A stretch of 5,101 nucleotides of DNA, taken from positions 1 through 5,101 of the forward strand of contig PUMX01000421.1 of the NCBI GenBank assembly GCA_003552485.1, in the 5' to 3' direction. The number at the start of each line of letters is the position of its first letter. Position 1 is the stretch's first letter. The notes under the pieces are model-generated. The model was given only the letters and a program-made list of their open reading frames with translations. It was not told the origin of the DNA and did no database searches. Made by a program: the position numbers and the translations under genes. Positions 1-5,101 of the stretch are shown piece after piece. Origin of the DNA: Candidatus Hydrogenedentota bacterium. GTDB taxonomy: Bacteria; Hydrogenedentota; Hydrogenedentia; Hydrogenedentales; SLHB01.

Positions 1-215
1 AGACTCCTGCGGTGATTATGTCTGGCGCCATTAGCTTGGTCGAAGGTCCGCCGCGTGGCGAGTTCCGTGGCTTTACGGACATGGATCAGCAACAGCAGTT
101 TGACCGGCAGCGAGTCCGCCAGCAGCCGGCCCAAGTCGGACAACAGCAATTCCGGCAACAGCCGGGACAATTCGGCCAACAGGTGAGAGCGCCTGGAATG
201 GGCGCGCGACGGTAA
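1..215 (+). CDS. C-terminal end of an unrecognised protein with a Gln-rich tail (5' partial)
   Basis: The reading frame is open from the left edge to a TAA stop, giving about 70 visible residues, so the true start lies outside the window. The GTG and ATG codons near bases 12-20 have no clear ribosome binding site, and I treat them as internal. The first part (around AVIMSGAISLVEGPPRGEF) looks like the end of a folded domain. The rest is a low-complexity tail dominated by Gln, Arg, Pro and Gly, with two imperfect copies of an 11-12 residue unit (VRQQPAQVGQQQ, then FRQQPGQFGQQ), ending basic (GMGARR). Such tails are usually disordered. The family cannot be assigned from this fragment. The gene converges on the minus-strand genes and is followed by two hairpins. 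Coding is supported by the uninterrupted frame, the amino-acid repeat and the hairpin placed after the stop; function is unknown. Confidence 0.6.
   Translation, partial: TPAVIMSGAISLVEGPPRGEFRGFTDMDQQQQFDRQRVRQQPAQVGQQQFRQQPGQFGQQVRAPGMGARR
114..182 (+). repeat. Two imperfect tandem units encoding a Gln-rich 11-12 residue repeat
   Basis: The first unit (114-149) encodes VRQQPAQVGQQQ and the second (150-182) encodes FRQQPGQFGQQ. The units match at most positions in protein, but Arg and Gln codons differ (CGC/CGG, CAG/CAA), so the copies have drifted at synonymous sites. This suggests selection on composition or an old duplication rather than a fresh slippage event. Confidence 0.6.
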
Positions 216-225
216 ACCATGGTGG

Positions 226-245
226 TCCCGCCTGTTCCGGCGGGA
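226..245. other. Short GC-rich inverted repeat just after the plus-strand gene
   Basis: TCCCGCC and GGCGGGA form a perfect 7-bp stem around a 6-base loop, starting 11 bases after the TAA of the left-hand gene. On the plus strand it is followed by AAAAGCTC and not by a T tract, so it is not a classical intrinsic terminator. It may protect the 3' end of the transcript or assist termination ahead of the stronger hairpin at 302-339. Confidence 0.4.
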
Positions 246-301
246 AAAGCTCACAGGATTGGCGACGGCCCCCAAAAGGCGCGCCGCCAATTGAGACAAA
301 G

Positions 302-339
302 AGCCCCGTTACGCTCGCTTGCGCGCTCGTAACGGGGCT
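302..339. terminator. Probable bidirectional terminator between convergent genes
   Basis: AGCCCCGTTACG and CGTAACGGGGCT form a perfect 12-bp stem. The 14-base interior can add three more pairs (CGC with GCG) after two mismatches, leaving a TTGC tip. On the plus strand the stem is followed by a pyrimidine-rich and then AT-rich run (TTCCTCTTATATAT); on the minus strand by CTTTGTCTC, a weaker U tract. It sits 86 bases after the plus-strand stop and 124 bases after the minus-strand stop, the expected place for a terminator shared by two converging units. No other reason for such a stem is visible. Confidence 0.75.
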
Positions 340-463
340 TCCTCTTATATATGTGCACCCGGATTCTGCGCCCAAAGCCATTCGCATGGAGCTGTCGGCC
401 GGGGCCGCGTTTCTCCGGCTTCACCTTGACGACGCGGAGCGCCGGATGTGTCGAATGGCCTGT

Positions 464-1705
464 TTATCGAACCCGCCACTGCTTGAGCCAAACGGGGAAC
501 ACGTCGATAGTATCAGCAGCAAGCATGTATAGCATTCCGTCCTGCTCGTCCATGGCTAGATTCACTCGCCAGAAGGGATCCATCTCGTGCTGTGTTTGCG
601 CCGTAACACTTCCGTCGGATTCTAACCGCCAGCGGTCAACGTGACTTGAAACGTAGTTGACGAACTCTGCGGTAAGGTGGCGTTGGTGTACGCGGTCCAC
701 CGTCGTATACGCTGTTACAAAAGCATCCTCCGCGACCTTTGCGCTGGCGATCTGGTGGGTCGCCGCCTCCTCGGCGCGATAACCGCCGATAACCGTTCGC
801 TCGATGGATTCCAGCGAATCCATGCATAGCGCATTGGCCACGACCTCGCCTACCAGCCCCGTGCGCGGCCGATCCGAGAATTCGGCAGGGCGCAGATACG
901 TGAGTAGATACAGATTCTGCTCGGGGAAGGGGTGGACGGAAACACTACGGCACGGCTGCTGGTCTGGCGAATCGGCTGTATCGACCTGAATCAGTTCATA
1001 TGTCCCGGTATCGAGATCGATGTCGAGAACATGAAGTTCTTGCGCCAATCCCACAGGCAGGACGAGCCGATCGCCATCACGATGATGACCGAATAAACGC
1101 GCGCCCCGAACCGGCATGGGGATGTCTTCAAGACGTTCGACAGAGTCGTCGTCCAGTCCGATCCGAAACCACCGAACGCGCCAATCGGCGCCGCGGTCGG
1201 GAATGAATAGGTACGCGGCGTCATCTTCCGGCACAGGCGCGACCAGAGGATTCAGCACTCCGCGATCTTCGGAATAATCGAGTATAGACACCAGCTCATT
1301 GTCGTCTATGAGGCGTTCGAGGTATACGACGCGATCGTCCTCATCTTGGCGGTCGACGTAGGCCAATAGCGTTTCCCCGGGGCGGTGTTCCAGAGGAACC
1401 ACACTCAGCATCGCGGGTTTGCGTTCGGGACGAACGGGAAGGGTTCTCCACAGTTCTCCGTCAAGCGGGCGCCGCCAGATCATCAAATTGTGGCCCTGCC
1501 CATGGCCGTGCGCCATGTGCGTGACGGTGGTGAACAGTAGGTCTTCCCCGTGAATCGCCAGACCGCTACTATACAAGCCGGTGGCTACGCGTTCGCGGCC
1601 AACGGGCTCCAATGGTCCCGTCTCTTTGGCGAGGACTGTTGACCCGCCGAAGAGGGCGACAACGGCAAACGCGGAAACCAAAAACATTGATCGCGAGTAA
1701 GTCAT
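464..1705 (-). CDS. Secreted protein of unknown function, 413 aa
   Basis: I do not recognise a family. The chosen ATG opens with a typical Sec signal peptide: Arg5, a hydrophobic core over about residues 7-21, and a likely cleavage site after VLA at residue 26. It is preceded by GGAAAGGAAA at suitable spacing; an in-frame ATG 60 bases upstream would bury the signal peptide. The mature part is rich in short beta-strand-like stretches broken by acidic turns (for example DRQDEDDRVVYLERL, residues 118-132, and LHVLDIDLDTGTYELI, 224-239). This is consistent with a beta-propeller-like fold, but no repeat is regular enough to prove it. There is a histidine cluster at residues 63-72 (HMAHGHGQGH), and His207-His208 lies further on. 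Only two Cys (252 and 294) occur in the mature chain and could form a disulfide. The protein is probably extracytoplasmic. It lies 327 bases downstream of the HEAT/ThuA gene on the same strand, so co-transcription is uncertain. Confidence 0.85.
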   Translation of the reverse strand: MTYSRSMFLVSAFAVVALFGGSTVLAKETGPLEPVGRERVATGLYSSGLAIHGEDLLFTTVTHMAHGHGQGHNLMIWRRPLDGELWRTLPVRPERKPAMLSVVPLEHRPGETLLAYVDRQDEDDRVVYLERLIDDNELVSILDYSEDRGVLNPLVAPVPEDDAAYLFIPDRGADWRVRWFRIGLDDDSVERLEDIPMPVRGARLFGHHRDGDRLVLPVGLAQELHVLDIDLDTGTYELIQVDTADSPDQQPCRSVSVHPFPEQNLYLLTYLRPAEFSDRPRTGLVGEVVANALCMDSLESIERTVIGGYRAEEAATHQIASAKVAEDAFVTAYTTVDRVHQRHLTAEFVNYVSSHVDRWRLESDGSVTAQTQHEMDPFWRVNLAMDEQDGMLYMLAADTIDVFPVWLKQWRVR

Positions 1706-1711
1706 AACGCG

Positions 1712-1721
1712 TTTCCTTTCC
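1712..1721 (-). promoter_or_regulatory. Ribosome binding site that fixes the start of the secreted protein
   Basis: On the minus strand GGAAAGGAAA lies 6 bases before the ATG at 1705. It supports this start, which places the signal peptide at the N-terminus, over the upstream in-frame ATG at 1765. Confidence 0.6.
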
Positions 1722-1935
1722 AGCACAGTCCATTCACATCGAAGTAGCGGCGCCTCGTGACGCACAAGCCCATCCTAACGGATTGACGTGCTCCGAGGCG
1801 AAACATGGGAATCACCTAAGCCTCGTCGTCGTCAATACGCGGTGAAGCCAAGTTGATTACCGGCGTTGTCGCGAGCGGCATGTATTCGATGAATAGGAGT
1901 AGCACCGCAGGTATGCTAGGGATAGGCGGGAGCGC

Positions 1936-1963
1936 GGCTCGCCCCGGTGAACTTGGGCGAGCC
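1936..1963 (-). terminator. GC-rich hairpin; possible terminator of the oxidoreductase/ThuA operon
   Basis: GGCTCGCCC and GGGCGAGCC form a perfect 9-bp stem with a 10-base loop, 69 bases after the stop of the HEAT/ThuA gene. On the minus strand it is followed by GCGCTCCCGCC, so there is no U tract and it is not a canonical intrinsic terminator. It could stabilise an mRNA end, act in Rho-type termination, or be leader structure for the next gene. The right arm overlaps a competing stem, GCCTG/CAGGC at 1961-1975. Confidence 0.4.
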
Positions 1964-2000
1964 TGTCGCGCAGGCGAGGGTTTGTTACCGCGCCTTACAT

Positions 2001-2028
2001 CTTATAGACACTAAGCCAAGCGCGCCAA
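2001..2028 (-). promoter_or_regulatory. Weak sigma-70-like promoter candidate for the secreted-protein gene
   Basis: On the minus strand TTGGCG (4 of 6 to the -35 consensus) and TATAAG (5 of 6 to the -10 consensus) are separated by 16 bases, starting just after the HEAT/ThuA stop. If used, it would give a structured leader of about 290 bases ahead of the ATG at 1705. A match this good can occur by chance, and promoter rules for the likely host phylum are poorly known. Confidence 0.2.
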
Positions 2029-2032
2029 AGGA

Positions 2033-3580
2033 TCAGAGCGCATGTTCGCTGGGCATGACGCCTTCGGCGAATGCATCGTGTCCGAAGGGCGTGGGTTCGT
2101 AGGCGCCGACGATGCGCACGTCCGCCTCTTCGGGAATAGCGTCTTCCAACTCGACAGCCCAATACGCGGCGTTAACAAGTAGTCGGCGCAGCCCTTCGCT
2201 CTCCAAGTCCTGCGAAGCGCCCATGGTGGTCGTAAACGCGCGCCCTGCCTCGCCATCGGGCAGTTCATACGTGCGCTTCCACGCGAGGGGCATCATGGGA
2301 TCGTTCTTCTCATTCTCAACCGCTGGATCATCGGGATCCGTTCCATCCACTACTTCGCCGAGAACCAAAGGCTCGCTGTCGCCGGGCAGCGGCAACGTGA
2401 CGCGGTAAACGTTCGTGGGCCCAAAGATATCCGAGATGCCGTTGAGGATGGGGTGATCCTCCATATCATCAACAAGAACGCCGCGGGTAGCTTCCTCGCT
2501 GTGGGCTCCGTGGTGGGTGATCCAGGTTTCGCCCAGCACCTGCCGGCCGAAGCCGCCTTCCCATCCTTCCACTTCACTGTTGAAGCTGTATTGGGCGTAG
2601 TCGCGCTCCTCGGGGATATTAAATGCGTGGGTGGCGGTTCGCAGTCCGATGACGGCTCCACCGGATTCCACATAATCGGCGATATACCGCATCTGCTCAT
2701 CGGGAAGATTACGGAAGCGCGTGGCGATGATCATGAGATCCGCGGTTTCAAGCGCGTCGAGCCCGGGGATGTTGTCGCTTTGATTGGGATTGATTTCGCC
2801 GGTTTCTGGATCGACGGCGAATAGCACCGTGCAGGTGAAACCGTGCCGCACGGCGAGGATCTTGCCAAGCTGAGGCAGGGCTTCCTCTGAACGGTACTCC
2901 TCGTCGCCGGAAACCAGTACAATGTGCTTGCCTTCCCCCGGGCCCTCGAAGCCCTGGTAGACCACCCAGGGCTTCTCGCTCCGCGCTTGCGCCGCCGTCG
3001 TGGCCTTTTGGGCCAAGGCGTGGGCGATTTCTCTAGCGGTTTCTTCGTCGGCGTCGTCGAGCGCCCGCACCAACGCGCGCACGCTCTCATGCGAGGGGTT
3101 GCGCACGAGCGCGCGGCATGCCGCCTGCATGAGTTCGGGATCGTGCAACAGCGGCTCGATAGCCGCTACCTCGTCTTCTCCGCCGCACATCGAGAGCAGA
3201 TGCAAGACTTCGCGCCGCACGTGGACGGTGTAATCTTCGGTAAGACACTCAGTCAATGCTTGAGCGACTTCAGCGCGCTCGTCATCGGCGCCGGGCCGGC
3301 CCGCATGCATGACGACGCGCTCGAGCGCCTGCTGGGCGGCCCTACGTATCTCGCCGTCTTCGTGGTCGAGATAGGGCGCCAATGGTTCGACCGCATCCGC
3401 GCCCAACTCGCCGGCGTCGGCGGCCGCGTCAAACCGCGCTTCGGCGTCAGGCGCGACAATTGCCTCGACGGCGTCATCAATGGCGGAAGCCGCAAGACTG
3501 GTTCCCATCAGTAGAGTTGCCGCCAGCATCATAGCGGCGATTTGCCGCCAGCGTGAGCCCCACTTCGTTATTGCGTGCAT
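2033..3580 (-). CDS. Secreted HEAT-like repeat plus ThuA-like domain protein, 515 aa
   Basis: The protein begins with a Sec signal peptide (basic Lys6, Arg10, Arg12; hydrophobic core about 14-30; likely cleavage after ASA at residue 33), so it should act outside the cytoplasm. Residues about 35-195 are helical HEAT-like repeats (for example the repeat around EPLAPYLDHEDGEIRRAAQQ at 65-84), a typical protein-binding scaffold. Residues about 217-477 form a ThuA-like domain, which belongs to the class I glutamine amidotransferase-like fold. Hallmarks seen are HIVLVSGDEEYRSEEALPQL (219-238), GGAVIGLRTATHAF (307-320), GGFGRQVLGETWITHHGAH (342-360), NDPMMPLAW (426-434) and TTTMGASQDLESEGLRRLLVN (from 450). 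The conserved C-terminal tail (PTPFGHDAFAEGV, 497-509) is present, so the protein looks full length. In rhizobia ThuA works with a Gfo/Idh/MocA dehydrogenase in 3-keto-trehalose metabolism, which suits the upstream neighbour 13 bases away; the substrate here is unknown. AAAGGAG five bases before the ATG supports the start. Confidence 0.93.
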   Translation of the reverse strand: MHAITKWGSRWRQIAAMMLAATLLMGTSLAASAIDDAVEAIVAPDAEARFDAAADAGELGADAVEPLAPYLDHEDGEIRRAAQQALERVVMHAGRPGADDERAEVAQALTECLTEDYTVHVRREVLHLLSMCGGEDEVAAIEPLLHDPELMQAACRALVRNPSHESVRALVRALDDADEETAREIAHALAQKATTAAQARSEKPWVVYQGFEGPGEGKHIVLVSGDEEYRSEEALPQLGKILAVRHGFTCTVLFAVDPETGEINPNQSDNIPGLDALETADLMIIATRFRNLPDEQMRYIADYVESGGAVIGLRTATHAFNIPEERDYAQYSFNSEVEGWEGGFGRQVLGETWITHHGAHSEEATRGVLVDDMEDHPILNGISDIFGPTNVYRVTLPLPGDSEPLVLGEVVDGTDPDDPAVENEKNDPMMPLAWKRTYELPDGEAGRAFTTTMGASQDLESEGLRRLLVNAAYWAVELEDAIPEEADVRIVGAYEPTPFGHDAFAEGVMPSEHAL

Positions 3581-3593
3581 GGTTTCTCCTTTC

Positions 3594-4892
3594 CTATATG
3601 CGCCACGGCCCGCGGCCGGGGCAGGTTAACAGTAGATTGGCTTGTTCGTCGCCGATGAAGCGCTCAGTTGCCGGATCAAATTCAACCGGACGCCCGAGTA
3701 GATACGCAATATTGCCCAAATTACAGAGAGTAGCCACACTATGCCCCGCCGCGACAGGCATGTTCGGTTGCTCGCGGGTTCGAATGCAGTGGAACCAGTT
3801 CTCGTAATGAGGGAGATCCTGAGAGAATTCGCTGGGAGTGCGCAAGTCCACGCCGTCTGCCGGTGGTTCGTACTCCATGACGTGATCATCCGTGGTGGCG
3901 TTACGCCCAGTCATGCTGCTCACGCGTATGGATTCGTGTTCGCCATGATAGATGACGCCATCGCCGTCGCGATCGCCGGGTTGTTTCCACGTCATCGTCA
4001 GCTCCGGCCTGGTGAATTCCCAGGTCACCTCGAGTTCCGCGGGGTTGTCGTATACGCCCTTGTCAGGCGGCCGGCCCGTGGCGCTGACCCGCACGAGCCC
4101 ATAATCGTCCGCATCCAAGTACATTAGCGCCTGGCTTAGCGCATGCGCGCCCAAATCGCGCAAGGTGCCTCCTCCAAACTCCATGAAGTAGCGGAAATTG
4201 TAGTGGCAGAGCGATGGGTTATACGGACGCCAGCGGGCGGGCCCCAGCCACATGTCCCAGTCAAGATGATCGGGCGGCGCCTCGTCGGGTGTGTTTTCTC
4301 CCACGGGATTTGCGCCGCGCCAACACTCGACACGCGTGATGCGGCCAGCCTCACCGTTGCGGAGGTAGGTGGCGATTTGCTGTACGCCCGGCAACGATCG
4401 GCCCATCGAGCCGACCTGCACGACCTTGTTGTAGCGCCGCGCGGCGTCCACGATCGCGCGGCCTTCGGCAACCGTGCGGGACAACGGCTTTTCGACGTAG
4501 ACATCCTTGCCCGCTTCCATGGCGTGAACCGCTTGCACCGCGTGCCAATGATCGGGCGTCGCGATCACGACGGCGTCAATATCTTGCCGATCCAGCACGC
4601 GCCTGTAGTCGGCGTAACAATCGACTTCGACCCCGTGCTCTTCTTTGACCCACGCGGCGCCGTCTTCCAGGCGCTTCTGATCCACGTCGCAGACTGCGCC
4701 CACCGGCTCCATCTCGATACTCATGGGCCGCATGAGCCGGCCGCCCATATCCCCCTGGGCGATGTATCCGACAACGATTCGATCATTCGCGCCCCGCCGA
4801 TTCGTTCGGGCCAACGCGCCGCTGGGAAGGATCAAAGGCGCGGCCGCCGCCGCCGCCGTTCCAAGGAATTGCCGCCTTGTAAGATTACTCAT
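3594..4892 (-). CDS. Tat-exported Gfo/Idh/MocA family oxidoreductase, 432 aa
   Basis: This is a predicted NAD(P)-dependent sugar or cyclitol oxidoreductase. The N-terminus carries a twin-arginine signal (LTRRQFLG, residues 4-11, then an Ala-rich hydrophobic stretch and SGALA at 24-28), so the folded enzyme with bound cofactor is probably exported. The Rossmann domain follows: VVGYIAQGDMGGRLM (40-54), acidic residues after the second strand (AVCDVDQ, 66-72), ATPDHWHAVQA (111-121), and the family's EKP motif at 134-136 (VYVEKPLS). The C-terminal domain contains DWDMWLGPARWRPYNP (211-226) and FGGGTLRDLGAH (239-250), with His250 a likely active-site residue. The first Gly of the usual GxGxxG is Ala here. 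The start at 4892 puts the Arg pair at residues 6-7 and has GGGAGG four bases upstream; a start nine codons earlier would add a stretch of Arg before the signal. It is followed by the HEAT/ThuA gene after 13 bases and preceded by a paralogue, suggesting an operon. Substrate unknown. Confidence 0.93.
   Translation of the reverse strand: MSNLTRRQFLGTAAAAAAPLILPSGALARTNRRGANDRIVVGYIAQGDMGGRLMRPMSIEMEPVGAVCDVDQKRLEDGAAWVKEEHGVEVDCYADYRRVLDRQDIDAVVIATPDHWHAVQAVHAMEAGKDVYVEKPLSRTVAEGRAIVDAARRYNKVVQVGSMGRSLPGVQQIATYLRNGEAGRITRVECWRGANPVGENTPDEAPPDHLDWDMWLGPARWRPYNPSLCHYNFRYFMEFGGGTLRDLGAHALSQALMYLDADDYGLVRVSATGRPPDKGVYDNPAELEVTWEFTRPELTMTWKQPGDRDGDGVIYHGEHESIRVSSMTGRNATTDDHVMEYEPPADGVDLRTPSEFSQDLPHYENWFHCIRTREQPNMPVAAGHSVATLCNLGNIAYLLGRPVEFDPATERFIGDEQANLLLTCPGRGPWRI
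3602..3621. repeat. 20-base sequence shared by the ends of the two oxidoreductase genes (copy 1)
   Basis: The sequence GCCACGGCCCGCGGCCGGGG occurs here and again at 4980-4999. On the minus strand it encodes the conserved PGRGPW ending of both paralogues with the same codon for every residue. It also contains a small inverted repeat, CGGCC-CGC-GGCCG. It is best explained as homologous coding sequence. Confidence 0.7.
4843..4857. repeat. (GCC)5 triplet run inside the Tat signal sequence
   Basis: Five perfect GCC triplets on the plus strand correspond to the GCG Ala codons of the six-alanine stretch at residues 13-18 of the oxidoreductase. Slippage would change the hydrophobic core by whole alanines without shifting the frame. 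Ala runs are common in Tat signals of GC-rich bacteria. Confidence 0.6.
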
Positions 4893-4971
4893 TGCGCCTC
4901 CCACTCTTCGCCGGCGCATTGCCGACGATAACCGTACCGCTGTGCTCGCGGATAATGCCTCGAGCGCTTAC
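4893..4971 (-). other. 79-base spacer between the two oxidoreductase paralogues
   Basis: The spacer holds the ribosome binding site of the downstream gene and an imperfect inverted repeat (GCTCG at 4944-4948 with CGAGC at 4961-4965, extendable by a G-U and a G-C pair). There is no U tract and no convincing promoter. The short spacing favours co-transcription of the two paralogues. Confidence 0.4.
4897..4902 (-). promoter_or_regulatory. Ribosome binding site that fixes the oxidoreductase start
   Basis: GGGAGG on the minus strand lies four bases before the ATG at 4892. It supports this start, which gives a clean Tat signal, over the in-frame ATG at 4919. Confidence 0.55.
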
Positions 4972-5101
4972 TTACACATGCCACGGCCCGCGGCCGGGGT
5001 TGCTCAGCATCTGATTGGCCTGGTCGTCGTTGATGAACCGTTGCGACACGGGATCGAATTCGAGCGGCCGACCCAGCAGATAGGCCAAATTGCCGAGGAT
5101 A
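4972..5101 (-). CDS. C-terminal end of a second Gfo/Idh/MocA-like oxidoreductase (5' partial)
   Basis: The frame runs from the right edge to a TAA stop, giving the last 42 residues; the start is outside the window. The segment ILGNLAYLLGRPLEFDP, followed by FINDDQANQMLSNPGRGPWHV, aligns without gaps to the C-terminus of the next gene (NLGNIAYLLGRPVEFDP, then FIGDEQANLLLTCPGRGPWRI). It is therefore a paralogue, most likely another exported Gfo/Idh/MocA oxidoreductase. The catalytic domain cannot be seen, so activity and export signal are inferred. It lies 79 bases upstream of the complete paralogue on the same strand and is probably the preceding gene of the same operon. It is too short for any statement about substrate. 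Confidence 0.85.
   Translation of the reverse strand, partial: ILGNLAYLLGRPLEFDPVSQRFINDDQANQMLSNPGRGPWHV
4980..4999. repeat. 20-base sequence shared by the ends of the two oxidoreductase genes (copy 2)
   Basis: This is an exact match to 3602-3621 in the same orientation, within the last codons of the upstream partial paralogue. Flanking bases differ, so the block marks the most conserved part of the duplicated gene ends. Confidence 0.7.

Larger units (their letters stand above)
1706..2032 (-). other. Intergenic region of 327 bases with hairpins and a weak candidate promoter
   Basis: No convincing gene lies here. Reading in the minus direction, it holds a weak promoter-like pair just after the HEAT/ThuA stop, a strong 9-bp hairpin (1936-1963) overlapping a smaller 5-bp one (1961-1975), a small TAGCA/TGCTA inverted repeat (1900-1918), and then about 180 bases of unremarkable sequence before the ribosome binding site of the secreted-protein gene. 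The region could be a terminator zone, a 5' leader, or both. Confidence 0.5.

Noticed and set aside
351..644. A 97-residue open frame on the plus strand across the end of the secreted-protein gene
   Set aside because: It overlaps a supported gene in antisense, its composition is not protein-like, and it begins just after the terminator hairpin.
1706..1765. A longer N-terminus for the secreted protein starting at 1765
   Set aside because: It would put 20 polar residues ahead of a normal signal peptide, and a good ribosome binding site lies just before the ATG at 1705.
2011..2268. An 85-residue minus-strand frame inside the end of the HEAT/ThuA gene
   Set aside because: It overlaps conserved ThuA C-terminal coding sequence in another frame and shows no independent support.
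2924..3514. A 196-residue open frame on the plus strand opposite the HEAT-like region
   Set aside because: It is a shadow of the well-supported minus-strand gene, with no ribosome binding site or recognisable motif.
4893..4919. A longer N-terminus for the oxidoreductase starting at 4919
   Set aside because: The ATG at 4892 has GGGAGG upstream and places the twin arginines at residues 6-7, as usual for Tat signals.
4143..4931. A 262-residue open frame on the plus strand opposite the oxidoreductase
   Set aside because: It lies antisense to a gene with a clear signal, EKP motif and family fold; long antisense frames are expected in GC-rich coding DNA, and its product shows no domain.
1..5101. 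CRISPR array, transposon ends, tRNA or rRNA, phage or defence genes
   Set aside because: No regularly spaced repeats, transposase motifs, terminal inverted repeats flanking a gene, cloverleaf or rRNA-like sequence was found on reading both strands.

Overview
The window is GC-rich and reads as a chromosomal metabolic neighbourhood. All four readable genes on the right and centre lie on the minus strand, and one gene end on the plus strand enters from the left. A Tat-exported Gfo/Idh/MocA oxidoreductase next to an exported ThuA-domain protein with HEAT-like repeats is a combination I associate with Planctomycetota and related PVC or Hydrogenedentota-type bacteria. That placement is an inference from gene content; there is no rRNA or other marker here to confirm it.

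Layout, following minus-strand transcription from right to left. (1) The last 42 residues of a Gfo/Idh/MocA-like protein (4972 to the right edge). (2) A complete Tat-signal Gfo/Idh/MocA oxidoreductase (3594-4892), whose C-terminus is a clear paralogue of (1). (3) Only 13 bases further on, a secreted protein of HEAT-like repeats plus a ThuA-like domain (2033-3580). (4) A 327-base gap holding a strong GC-rich hairpin and a weak candidate promoter. (5) A secreted protein of unknown function (464-1705). (6) A 12-bp perfect hairpin at 302-339 between the convergent gene ends. (7) On the plus strand, the Gln-rich C-terminus of a gene that starts outside the window (1-215).

Genes (1) to (3) probably form one operon. 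By analogy with rhizobial ThuA/ThuB, where a Gfo/Idh/MocA enzyme and ThuA act in 3-keto-sugar metabolism, they may oxidise or rearrange sugars outside the cytoplasm. The substrate cannot be read from the sequence. Gene (5) lies beyond a structured gap and may be a separate unit. I found no CRISPR array, tRNA, rRNA, transposase, phage gene or defence system. The points most worth following are the tandem oxidoreductase paralogues, the all-exported oxidoreductase/ThuA pair, the unrecognised secreted protein with a histidine cluster, and the competing hairpins in the central gap.
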